Source: an uncultured bacterium (GTDB taxonomy: Bacteria > Patescibacteriota > Saccharimonadia > Saccharimonadales > Saccharimonadaceae). Taken from it: a stretch of 64,000 bases of DNA. Positions within the stretch are counted from its first letter, which is position 1; every line of letters starts with the position of its first letter. Location: assembly GCA_938030735.1 (NCBI GenBank), contig CALHIM010000007.1, positions 79,356 through 143,355 of the forward strand. Direction: 5' to 3'. The notes under the pieces were generated by a model. The model did no database searches, was not told the DNA's origin, and saw only the letters and a program-made list of their open reading frames with translations. Positions 26,428 through 33,675 of this stretch are shown piece by piece. Both the position numbers and the translations under genes were made by a program.

Positions 26428-28014
26428 ATGAAGAAAATAGCTATATATTCGATTTTGTTTTTCTCTATTTTTTCAACCTTTTTTTCGACAAGTTTAGCTT
26501 TTGCTGATGATAATAATAACGATGAGTATAAGCATTATAGAAATATAAAAGCCCAAAATTATTACAATGAATCTTGGAAAAAACTTGATAAGTATAATAT
26601 GCGAAAAACAACAGATCTAGATGTTGTATATAGTAATCATCAAGGTGATTTACACTATTTTAAACTGTATAATGAACGATTCGACCCCGTTCTTGGTAGA
26701 ATTGTAATTGAAAAAAATGTACAAAATGAATTTCACCCTTTGCAAAGTTTTTGGGGTGCAGTATGCGATCAGAACTCAAGAAAATTTTATGGAGAATTAA
26801 CAAAACAAAAACTCGATGAGGCGTGTAAGGCTCACTTTAAAGGTGCAAAATCTTTAATGTCAGTATCTTATCAAAAAACTAACAATGAAACTCAAGCTTA
26901 TTTATTAGTATATACTGGTAAAAAAGATATAGAATTTTCTTTTAAAGATTCTGGATTTTTTTCTCAACCATTAGATAAAAGTGAAGAACAAAATTTTATT
27001 CAAATCAGTGTAAGAATTTCAATAGCTCAAGATTGGCAAGAAAGAACAAAACAATACAATAGCATTGAACTATCTGCCTCTAACCCTCAATTTTATACTT
27101 TTGATTATGGATCTGAATTTAGATTATTCGGATTAATGGGTAAAAATGAAGTTGATAGTTTTCTCGCTTATGCACCTTTATATAATCAATTTAAAGTTGT
27201 TTACCCTGATGATTTTAATGCAGAAAATAAACCTTTAAGCGATATCGAAGATTCAATTACTCAAAAAAATAAATCTAAATTCTGGCCATATTTCTCGTAT
27301 AAGGTATCAAAAATGAACCTTAACGGTTTTATTATAGCGATCGACAATAAGGGTAAAGAACCGTTCCAAATAACGCAAGTTCGCCCTTATTACGAGCTTT
27401 ACAATGAAGATAAAAGCCAAAAAATGTTCTCATATTCAGGTGATTCATTACTCGATAATTTCAATTACGATTTTGAAGAAAAAGGCACATATTGGGTAAA
27501 AACTCAAATTCAAGCTAAACCGCCACTTTTAGGCTTTGGTCAAAATGTCGAAGTTATTCAGCCTGTTTGGACTAAAGTTTTGATTAACGGTGAAAGTTAT
27601 GAAGTCGCAAATACTTCATTTGATAAAAACTCAAATGTTCGATGTGATGGCCAAACTTGCGATGTTCCTGCTTTTGCAAGCGATTGTGCCGCCTTGAACC
27701 CCAAAAATTTTGGCGATTTCACCCGTTGTAGCTTTAACAAGATTGATACTAAATCAAGAGAACGATTCGGCGTTATTTATTCCCCTTTTCGATTTTCACA
27801 AGATATAATTGGTCGTTTAAGCAACATTAACACTGTTTCGTGTAATATAAGAATTCATAATTACACTGCTTCTCTCTGTTTTATTCAAGAAAGAACGCCT
27901 CAATTATACACGGTTATGACTATTTTATCTAACGGCGTTGTTTTATTCGGTTTTTCACTATATGTTTATAAGCAAGCCTTGCATTTCTTTGCTGGTGATG
28001 GAGAAGATAACTAA
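26428..28014 (+). CDS. pIII-like secreted adsorption protein with C-terminal membrane anchor
   Basis: 528 aa. Signal peptide of ~26 residues (KKIAIYSILFFSIFSTFFSTSLAFA|DD), a long extracellular region, and a C-terminal TM (~500-520, 'TVMTILSNGVVLFGFSLYVY') with a short tail. Cysteines cluster near 'VRCDGQTCDVPAFASDCAALN' (~410-430) and before the anchor ('VSCNIRI', 'SLCFI'), implying disulfides. This is the architecture of filamentous phage pIII, which binds the host pilus or co-receptor and releases the virion from the membrane. The sequence itself is not recognisable, as is usual for this fast-evolving protein. Confidence 0.72.
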   Translation: MKKIAIYSILFFSIFSTFFSTSLAFADDNNNDEYKHYRNIKAQNYYNESWKKLDKYNMRKTTDLDVVYSNHQGDLHYFKLYNERFDPVLGRIVIEKNVQNEFHPLQSFWGAVCDQNSRKFYGELTKQKLDEACKAHFKGAKSLMSVSYQKTNNETQAYLLVYTGKKDIEFSFKDSGFFSQPLDKSEEQNFIQISVRISIAQDWQERTKQYNSIELSASNPQFYTFDYGSEFRLFGLMGKNEVDSFLAYAPLYNQFKVVYPDDFNAENKPLSDIEDSITQKNKSKFWPYFSYKVSKMNLNGFIIAIDNKGKEPFQITQVRPYYELYNEDKSQKMFSYSGDSLLDNFNYDFEEKGTYWVKTQIQAKPPLLGFGQNVEVIQPVWTKVLINGESYEVANTSFDKNSNVRCDGQTCDVPAFASDCAALNPKNFGDFTRCSFNKIDTKSRERFGVIYSPFRFSQDIIGRLSNINTVSCNIRIHNYTASLCFIQERTPQLYTVMTILSNGVVLFGFSLYVYKQALHFFAGDGEDN

Positions 28015-28322
28015 TGGATATTTCAGGTTTTATTTCACAAATTTTAACAGTATTGATAAACCCCGTTTTTGAGATAATTTACTGGTTAATTTCGCTAGTT
28101 CCAAAAATTCCAGACTTCCCTTATTCAGTTTATCAGAATTTCAAAGCTTTTCTCGATTTCGTATTTTCAAGTAATGGTTTAGGTTTCGTGGGCTGGTTTT
28201 TCGGTGGCTGGACTATACCGCTCACGGTTATCTCTATCGGTGTAGCTATCAGCTTAGCAAGACTTGGCTATTTATTGATTATGTTTATTATTACAAAACT
28301 ACCTGTTGGGGTTAAACGATGA
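28014..28322 (+). CDS. pVI-like multi-pass membrane protein
   Basis: 102 aa with about three hydrophobic segments (~5-30, ~55-75, ~78-95) and a basic end PVGVKR. It follows the pIII-like gene with a TAATG overlap and precedes the Zot gene with an ATGA overlap, exactly where gVI lies in inoviruses. pVI caps the virion together with pIII. Confidence 0.65.
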   Translation: MDISGFISQILTVLINPVFEIIYWLISLVPKIPDFPYSVYQNFKAFLDFVFSSNGLGFVGWFFGGWTIPLTVISIGVAISLARLGYLLIMFIITKLPVGVKR

Positions 28323-29050
28323 CATATGCGGATTATATCAAAAAATCGATTAAGCCAGATTTTGGCGTTATAATCGATGACTATCACGATAGAAAAAATA
28401 AAGATTACTTCCGCCCTTCTGGTGTTTCGGTTTATGTAGGCTGGCAAGGTGGAGGCAAAACCCTTTCTGCTGTTTATCACATCGATAAACTTATGCAGAT
28501 TTACCCTAAAGCAAAACTCGTAACAAATATTTTGTTTAATCGTGAATTTATCGACTATGCAGATAGAATTATTGAATTTCAAACTGTTGATGAATTAGCT
28601 GAATTACTCGTAAAGACAAACAACAATGAGTTAGGTGTTATTTATTTAATTGATGAGATTCAAACATATTTTAACTCGCTCGAAAGTAAAAATATACCAC
28701 CATATATCTTTACTGAAATTTCGCAACAACGAAAACAGCGCAAGCTTATTATTGGCACTTCTCAGTTATGGGATCGAATGGCGAAACCCTTTCGAGAACA
28801 AGCAAATTATGAGATTCACTGCAGAACAATTTTTAATATTTTCACGATTCAAACGGTGATCGATGCGCACACATTAAAGCTTGATGAAAAGACTGGTCGA
28901 TCTGTTGGTAACATCGTAAAAAGAGGCTGGTTTTTCCACAATAGAAGAATTAGAAAACTATATGATACTTTCCAAAAGGTCGTTTCATCTGCAAATCAAA
29001 TGGATATTTTCGAAAATCGACCAAACTATATAATATCAAAGAAGAAGTAA
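28319..29050 (+). CDS. Zot/pI-family morphogenesis ATPase
   Basis: 243 aa. Walker A 'VGWQGGGKTLSAVYHID' (~39-55) and Walker B 'GVIYLIDEIQTYF' (~103-115), then 'ISQQRKQRKLIIGTSQLWDRMAKPFREQ', a Zot-type sensor region. This ATPase, the hallmark gene of inoviruses, energises virion assembly and extrusion. The usual C-terminal TM that anchors pI is not visible; the protein ends in a basic, soluble tail, so it may rely on a partner for membrane attachment. Coupled to the pVI-like gene. Confidence 0.85.
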   Translation: MTYADYIKKSIKPDFGVIIDDYHDRKNKDYFRPSGVSVYVGWQGGGKTLSAVYHIDKLMQIYPKAKLVTNILFNREFIDYADRIIEFQTVDELAELLVKTNNNELGVIYLIDEIQTYFNSLESKNIPPYIFTEISQQRKQRKLIIGTSQLWDRMAKPFREQANYEIHCRTIFNIFTIQTVIDAHTLKLDEKTGRSVGNIVKRGWFFHNRRIRKLYDTFQKVVSSANQMDIFENRPNYIISKKK

Positions 29051-29054
29051 TTTT

Positions 29055-29089
29055 CACTGCGCGCGATACGCAATGCGTCGCGTGCAGTG
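29055..29089. repeat. 35-nt GC-rich palindrome after the Zot gene
   Basis: CACTGC GCGCGA ... TCGCGT GCAGTG, 12-bp arms with one G-T pair and an inner CGCA/TGCG. Strikingly GC-rich for the element. Could be a terminator lacking a T tract or a structure acting on single-stranded DNA (packaging or origin). Confidence 0.6.
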
Positions 29090-29104
29090 ATTGGAGGATT
29101 TATT

Positions 29105-29371
29105 ATGCTATATGAGCTTAAAATTACACGCAAATTTCAATATACACTTTATCATAACAGAACACCACTTGCGCATTATAGAACGAAAAAAGACGCAAAA
29201 ACTGCACTTTGGATAATTAAAAATAAATTCGACACTTTAGACAAAATTCAAAAACATATGAAAATTTATACAGTTAGTTATCTCAATAATACACATCTAT
29301 CTGTATATCAATATTGTCAAGATTTTGAGATAAAACAATATTTCAAAATTGAACGAGAACAAATCGGCTGA
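29105..29371 (+). CDS. Unknown element protein, 88 aa
   Basis: Start at 29105 because GGAGG lies eight bases upstream. Basic and aromatic-rich (FQYTLYHNRTPLAHYRTKKDAKTALWIIKNKF...), no TM. It lies between the assembly ATPase and the replication protein; it may be a regulator or an accessory replication factor. No family recognised. Confidence 0.5.
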   Translation: MLYELKITRKFQYTLYHNRTPLAHYRTKKDAKTALWIIKNKFDTLDKIQKHMKIYTVSYLNNTHLSVYQYCQDFEIKQYFKIEREQIG

Positions 29372-29385
29372 CAAAAGGAGATTAA

Positions 29386-29685
29386 ATGTTTAAAATATTT
29401 TTAGAAAAACAATTTAAAAATGAAGAAGAAGCTGAAAAATACTTTAATTATTTAAAAGCAAAAGCAATTATCAAGCAAGATAGTAAAGAATTTAAGCCAG
29501 ATTGGGATAACCCAATTGAGAAAAGGTTCTTTGGTTATTATAATCTTATAGACAAAGAACTATGTTACTTTAATGCTTTTGAAAATATGGAAAATAAAAT
29601 ATATTTCAAGACTAAAGAAGACATCAAAGAAAGCTTTAAAAAACACTTCGAAGAATGGAAAATTTATCTTAATTATTACGATTAA
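29386..29685 (+). CDS. Unknown element protein, 99 aa
   Basis: Charged, aromatic-rich helical protein (FKNEEEAEKYFNYLKAKAII... FKKHFEEWKIYLNYYD) with a good AAAAGGAG site. No TM or known motif. Just upstream of the 41-nt inverted repeat and rep. Confidence 0.5.
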   Translation: MFKIFLEKQFKNEEEAEKYFNYLKAKAIIKQDSKEFKPDWDNPIEKRFFGYYNLIDKELCYFNAFENMENKIYFKTKEDIKESFKKHFEEWKIYLNYYD

Positions 29686-29694
29686 GTGGGGGTC

Positions 29695-29735
29695 GTTGCC
29701 CCTTGGGGCAACTCTTGTCAAAGACCACACTTAAC
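29695..29735 (+). repeat. 41-nt inverted-repeat element upstream of rep (copy 1)
   Basis: Begins with the palindrome GTTGCCCCTTGGGGCAAC and continues ACTCTTGTCAA...CCACACTTAAC. Its reverse complement recurs at 31818-31858 with 38 of 41 positions identical. Located 32 bases before the rep start, a plausible Rep nicking/binding site or autoregulatory operator. Confidence 0.7.
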
Positions 29736-29767
29736 GGACAAAAACGCTAATTTAAGGAGATTATTTA

Positions 29768-30730
29768 ATGCAAGTATTTTCTATTAAAAAACAAATAATT
29801 TTAAAAACACCTTTAAAAGAACAATCATCAGGTATTTTAAACAGAATTTATAAAAAAAGACCAGATCTTAAATTTAAAGAGATCTCAAGTTATGCGAAAA
29901 TTTACCCTGATTTTGTTAAAATAGTTAAATATAATAGACCTATTGTATTCACTAATTTTTTAGACCGTGGCTATTCTGCTTTTTTAACTAATGAAGAAAA
30001 TGATGAAGAACAAGATTATCTGCAAAAGTCGATTAACCGTACAAAAACTAAGATATCAGATTATATACTATGTAATAATTTTACTCATTTCATTACTTTC
30101 ACTTTCGACCCCAAAAATTCTAAAGTTAAAAGCGAAGAAAACCGTCACGATTTACTCAAGATGTCAAAACTATTGATTACTTGGATAAATTCAGAACAGA
30201 TAAATCACTTTAGACTTCACGGCCACCGATTTAAATATTTAATTGTTCCAGAACGCCATAAAAATAACGCTTGGCATTTCCACGCCGTTTTTGAAGATTA
30301 TAAAAATGAAATTGAAGACTTTTATAGCTCAAAAAACAAATATTTAACTGTCGATGAAATACGATCAAAAAACAAAAAACCTAAAAATCAAAGGGGTTTT
30401 ATTCCCCGTTACACTTTAGGTCGATCTGAAATCGCCCCTATTAAAGACAAAACTAAAATGTCGAATTATATCAAAAAATACATTACTAAAGAACTTATTA
30501 ACGAAAAAAATAAAAAGCGCTACTGGTGTTCAAAAAATCTAAAGACACCTGAAATTATTGAAAATATTGTCGAATCTTCAACTACAATATCTAAAGAATA
30601 TCTCTTAAAAGAATACGATTATCACAAAATTTATATAATACCTAAAAATAGTGAGTATTTTAATTTTTTAGACTTTGCAAATAAAGTAAATCTCACTTTA
30701 AAACGCCGAAAATTTAATATAAAAATATAA
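29768..30730 (+). CDS. HUH-type rolling-circle replication initiator (pII-like Rep)
   Basis: 320 aa. Motif I-like 'NFTHFITFTFDPKNSK' (~97-112), HUH motif 'NAWHFHAVFEDYK' (~170-182) and a motif III candidate 'MSNYIKKYITKE' (~230-241) bearing the catalytic Tyr, in the order of phage and plasmid initiators that nick the plus-strand origin. Strong AAGGAG site. The end is followed by two perfect hairpins. In Ff phages gene II lies next to the intergenic origin region, as here. Confidence 0.82.
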   Translation: MQVFSIKKQIILKTPLKEQSSGILNRIYKKRPDLKFKEISSYAKIYPDFVKIVKYNRPIVFTNFLDRGYSAFLTNEENDEEQDYLQKSINRTKTKISDYILCNNFTHFITFTFDPKNSKVKSEENRHDLLKMSKLLITWINSEQINHFRLHGHRFKYLIVPERHKNNAWHFHAVFEDYKNEIEDFYSSKNKYLTVDEIRSKNKKPKNQRGFIPRYTLGRSEIAPIKDKTKMSNYIKKYITKELINEKNKKRYWCSKNLKTPEIIENIVESSTTISKEYLLKEYDYHKIYIIPKNSEYFNFLDFANKVNLTLKRRKFNIKI

Positions 30731-30732
30731 CA

Positions 30733-30786
30733 GTTATATCTTAACTTGTTAAGTTATAACTCCTTATTTCAATTCATTGAAATAAG
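30733..30786. terminator. Two consecutive hairpins after rep
   Basis: 30733-30760 (GTTATA..TTAAC TTG TTAAG..TTATAAC-type arms) and 30763-30786 (CTTATTTCAAT / ATTGAAATAAG, perfect 11-bp arms, 2-nt loop). Likely transcription stop for the element's main operon. Confidence 0.6.
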
Positions 30787-30811
30787 CTTATTCTTGATGT
30801 ATAATTAAAAT

Positions 30812-30994
30812 ATGAACAATGATGAATTCACTGAAAAAGACTATCTAGAGGCTCAATATAAAATTCAACGAAATATTCAAGCTAATGTTACAACTATAGC
30901 GGTTGTAGTTATTATTCAGCTATTTATTACTATTGCGGTTTTAGCTTTTTTGTATTTTAAATTATCACCTTTCTTCTCTACTTTGCATAAATAA
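30812..30994 (+). CDS. 60-aa single-pass membrane protein at the end of the element
   Basis: Acidic N-terminus, one TM (~27-50, 'VTTIAVVVIIQLFITIAVLAFLYF') and a short basic end. It has its own TATAAT (30800-30805) six bases before ATG, the leaderless layout seen for host genes rather than the Shine-Dalgarno layout of the other element genes. It may be a separately expressed superinfection-immunity or morphogenesis factor, or a host gene. Function unknown. Confidence 0.55.
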   Translation: MNNDEFTEKDYLEAQYKIQRNIQANVTTIAVVVIIQLFITIAVLAFLYFKLSPFFSTLHK

Positions 30995-31000
30995 TTATAA

Positions 31001-31027
31001 AATAGTGTAAATATTACACTATTTTTT
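31001..31027 (+). terminator. Terminator after 60-aa membrane protein
   Basis: AATAGTGTAA / TTACACTATT arms with loop ATA, then TTTTT. Confidence 0.75.
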
Positions 31028-31042
31028 ATTATGTTCCTACTT

Positions 31043-31066
31043 GATATATTGTGCGACGCTTGATAT
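31043..31066 (+). repeat. Direct repeat, internal/right end of element
   Basis: Matches 25461-25484 at 23 of 24 positions. Lies just beyond the last gene of the element, so it may mark the right end of the intact unit. Confidence 0.7.
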
Positions 31067-32048
31067 GGACAAACTTCGTGAGTATGAGTTCATAAAAACA
31101 TTGTAGTTTTTTGCCCTATAATACTCGACAATATCATTTAAGTATATCTTATAGCTCCTTTTAATGTTCTAAACGCTTTTATAGCACGCTTTTTATGTAA
31201 TTCTACTACAATATACTTATAACCATCTTCATACCGTGAAAAATTCTTCTTCAAAATCCTTCTACGCCTGTGGAACACTTTAAAGTTGCTCCATAAATCT
31301 AATAATACCATAATACTACAAAAATTTAAAATGCTTATGTTCGTTTTCTGTTCGTATTTGCATTATTAAGCCGAGCCGTTCTGAGCTTAGGAGGGTTGCT
31401 CCAACGGCTCTACGACTACATTGACATATTTTGACTTTATCACTACTACCCAGCATTTTAAGGCGGTTTACAAGGGGACTGCATAACTTTAAAGTTGAGT
31501 TATACCCTACTCTATACTTACAATTTATCAAGTAAGCGAACAAAAATAAACAACTGGCTACCTGCGCGCAAAAGCACGCTACGGTAGCAGTTAGGGTAGT
31601 TGATCCCAAAAACCGCAAACCGAGCCGTATAGCGATAAACATACGCCAAAAACGGCTAACGGTTATTGCTATTGCCCCAGTTATTCCCTATTTTCGACCA
31701 TTTTCTAAGGCTTCTAATTTTACCAGAACTAAAAACCTTCCAATTTAACTGCACTTTTACTAATCCAATGTAGACAAATATACCCTAAAAACTACTGTTG
31801 AAAAGTTGAGTGTGTGTGTTAAGTGTGGCTGTTGACAAGAGTTGCCCCAAGGGGCAACGCCCCTCCAATTGAACTTATTTAATGCCCCTATTATACACTA
31901 AATTTTTCGACCATTCAAGGGACTTGTCAAACTTCTGAACTTGTTTAAAGCTCATATATGGAAAACTGGAAAAAGCCGTCCGATATCTCATCACCACATA
32001 TCTTTTGCGACGTCCAAATACGCTCAAAAACGACGACGCGTCAGTTCC
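31067..32048. other. ~1-kb structured non-coding region (origin/packaging candidate)
   Basis: No convincing gene on either strand. Contains hairpins at 31373-31410 (GAGCCGTT/AACGGCTC), 31558-31587 (CTACC..GCGCGC/GCACGC..GGTAG), ~31621-31656 (GAGCCGT/ACGGCT) and the palindromic repeat at 31818-31858. A degenerate att-like ATATCTTTTGCGAC lies near 32003-32018. Higher G+C than the rest of the element. Filamentous phages carry origin and packaging hairpins in such a region. Confidence 0.6.
31818..31858 (-). repeat. 41-nt inverted-repeat element (copy 2)
   Basis: Reverse complement of 29695-29735 with three mismatches, all just after the shared first 27 bases. The two copies flank the rep gene in opposite orientation. 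Confidence 0.7.
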
Positions 32049-32063
32049 GATATATTGTGCGAC
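32049..32063 (+). repeat. Direct repeat, third copy
   Basis: Exact GATATATTGTGCGAC core; flanks differ from the other two copies. It is followed by a diverged copy of the element's first gene. Confidence 0.65.
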
Positions 32064-32143
32064 CCTTCTTGTATTTCCTTTTTGAGTATGCTATTATGTT
32101 TTTGTAATTAAAAAATATAATTTTCAAGGAGAAAAAATAAATT

Positions 32144-32376
32144 ATGCAAGAAAAAATTTTAAATCAAGACAATATTATTTCAGCAGTTTCCCGTGTAGCA
32201 CTTCGAACTCAAAAATCTGAAAAATCTGGAAATTATTTTACTATTCTAACTCTTCGATTCAAAAATGGTTTAGAAATTGATTATTTTGTTGATAAAAAAG
32301 ATAAATTTTGACTTATGGATACCATAAAATCATTTCACAATCAGATAAAATTGATAACTTTCTAAATGAGGACTAA
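32144..32376 (+). pseudogene. Frameshifted copy of the gene V-place protein
   Basis: Starts MQEKILNQDN after the same kind of AAGGAGAAAAAAT leader and runs 55 codons to TGA (32309-32311). Shifting frame by one base just there restores a continuation ending DNFLNED, parallel to SEFLNEA in the intact copy at 25535. The reconstructed length (~77 aa) equals the intact gene. After it, AAAAAGCGAACAAAAAT (to 32437) also matches the sequence after the intact gene, then homology stops. Remnant of a second, related provirus. Confidence 0.75.
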
Positions 32377-32447
32377 CAGCCTATGTGAAACTTAAACTAT
32401 TAGCCCAAGCTCATAAAACAAAAAGCGAACAAAAATAGAATACGTGT

Positions 32448-33626
32448 TTATTGCCAGCCTATTGAGCCAGTTGAATTTCCGACCGCAACAATCCAAGATT
32501 GGCCTCGATTTATTTTAAAATTTGAACCATCATTATTTTGTAAAATCAACGGGGAGCTTTCGCTTGATTTTACCCATTTCACTTCTTGAGCTACTCCATC
32601 TTGAAATATAATCGCTACTCCACTCCCAATATTCCCGTAGACATTATGATATCTGTCTGCAGCCAGCCGGTTTTCTATTTTTAAAACAATTAGGGTTTTC
32701 GTTGAGATTTGAGTTCCGTTTGCGTCTGTATGAGCGACTCCGGCCTGACTTCGCAAATAGCAATTACAGTTTTCTCGGTAAACATAGGTTGAATTATAAG
32801 AAAAACCTGAAATATTAACCTGAATTTGGGTTGCATTTTTCTCTTTTGTTGGTGAATCTTCTTTTCGACTAAAACCTTCAAAATTTGAAGAATTCCAACC
32901 CTTCGAAGAGCCTAATGCTGATAAATTTGCAAAATTAGTATAGACATTATGAGGCGCGTAGCGATTTTTCGAACGCCAAAAGGTATGTGTGTTTAAGAAC
33001 TCATCCATATCTTTATGCTTGCCATCTCGCATTCTTGCTAAAGCATCGCCTGGGCCACCAACATGAGCAATCGAGGCATCAAATCCTGAAGCCCAATCAA
33101 TATAATAACTGCGAACACTTCTAACGGGCCCTAATAGCTCAGGCTTATTTTGCTGATATAGAGCCAAAAAACGTGTAATTCCACCTTCAGCAATTGCTTC
33201 AAAAACAACCTCAGCTTGGCTTAGTCCAGATTGTGGTCTTGCTGGAATTGAATTTTCGATCATAACACCAAAAACTGGTGCGTTTTCGAGCGATTTTTCA
33301 GAAACTTCAACTCCAGATAATTTTGAATAAAATTTTTCTGGTTTAGCTTTCTTTTTTGGTTCGGTTTTTTGGCTCTTTGGAGCTGGATTTTTCACGAATG
33401 CGCTTTCTGATTTTCTAAAAAAGAACAAAAAACTAAAAACAATAACCAAAATTAGAAATATTATACCAATAATTAAACTAATTTTTTGTTTTTTTGATAA
33501 TTTCGAAAGTAAAAAACGTGATTTTTTAGGATTATCTAATAAAGCTTTCTCTTTTTGAGGATTTTTCTTTATTCTTTCAATATTTTTCTCGGCTTTATCT
33601 TGGCGAGTCATCTTCATTTCAATCAT
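32448..33626 (-). CDS. DUF3048 (YerB-like) membrane-anchored extracellular protein
   Basis: 392 aa: basic cytoplasmic region (~1-50), one TM (~50-70, 'ISLIIGIIFLILVIVFSFLFFF'), linker, then a DUF3048 domain ('VFGVMIENSIPARPQSGLSQAEVVFEAIAEGGITRFLALYQ', ~118-158; 'GPVRSVRSYYIDWASGFDASIAHVGG'). The family is widespread in monoderms; B. subtilis YerB is a lipoprotein of unclear role. Here anchoring is by a TM helix, not a lipobox. The element ends ~10 bases beyond its stop codon. Confidence 0.82.
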   Translation of the reverse strand: MIEMKMTRQDKAEKNIERIKKNPQKEKALLDNPKKSRFLLSKLSKKQKISLIIGIIFLILVIVFSFLFFFRKSESAFVKNPAPKSQKTEPKKKAKPEKFYSKLSGVEVSEKSLENAPVFGVMIENSIPARPQSGLSQAEVVFEAIAEGGITRFLALYQQNKPELLGPVRSVRSYYIDWASGFDASIAHVGGPGDALARMRDGKHKDMDEFLNTHTFWRSKNRYAPHNVYTNFANLSALGSSKGWNSSNFEGFSRKEDSPTKEKNATQIQVNISGFSYNSTYVYRENCNCYLRSQAGVAHTDANGTQISTKTLIVLKIENRLAADRYHNVYGNIGSGVAIIFQDGVAQEVKWVKSSESSPLILQNNDGSNFKINRGQSWIVAVGNSTGSIGWQ

Positions 33627-33675
33627 AAAAAATTTCGTATTATAAAATCAATTATAATACTTATGTTTTTAAAAA

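Larger units (their letters stand above)
25461..32437 (+). mobile_element. Inovirus-like (filamentous phage) provirus with a partial second copy
   Basis: From the first copy of the repeat GATATATTGTGCGAC to the end of homology after its third copy. All genes point the same way and follow the filamentous phage order: small gene V-place protein, coat protein, two tiny membrane proteins, pIII-like adhesin, pVI-like protein, Zot/pI ATPase, two unknowns, HUH Rep, small membrane protein, then a hairpin-rich intergenic region. Distance from first to third repeat is ~6.6 kb, a normal inovirus genome length. There is no integrase, transposase or secretin. TTCGAA, common in the flanks, occurs only three times. 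The limits are inferred from repeats, not proven; the repeat at 31043 could be the true right end of a 5.6-kb unit. Confidence 0.8.

Noticed and set aside
31316..31642. 108-codon minus-strand open frame inside the phage non-coding region
   Set aside because: Composition is odd (Cys/Leu-rich, no signal or domain), no ribosome-binding site, opposite to all element genes, and it overlies strong hairpins.
25461..32437. CRISPR array or transposon as explanation for the repeats
   Set aside because: Repeats are few, unevenly spaced by kilobases and no cas or transposase gene is present.
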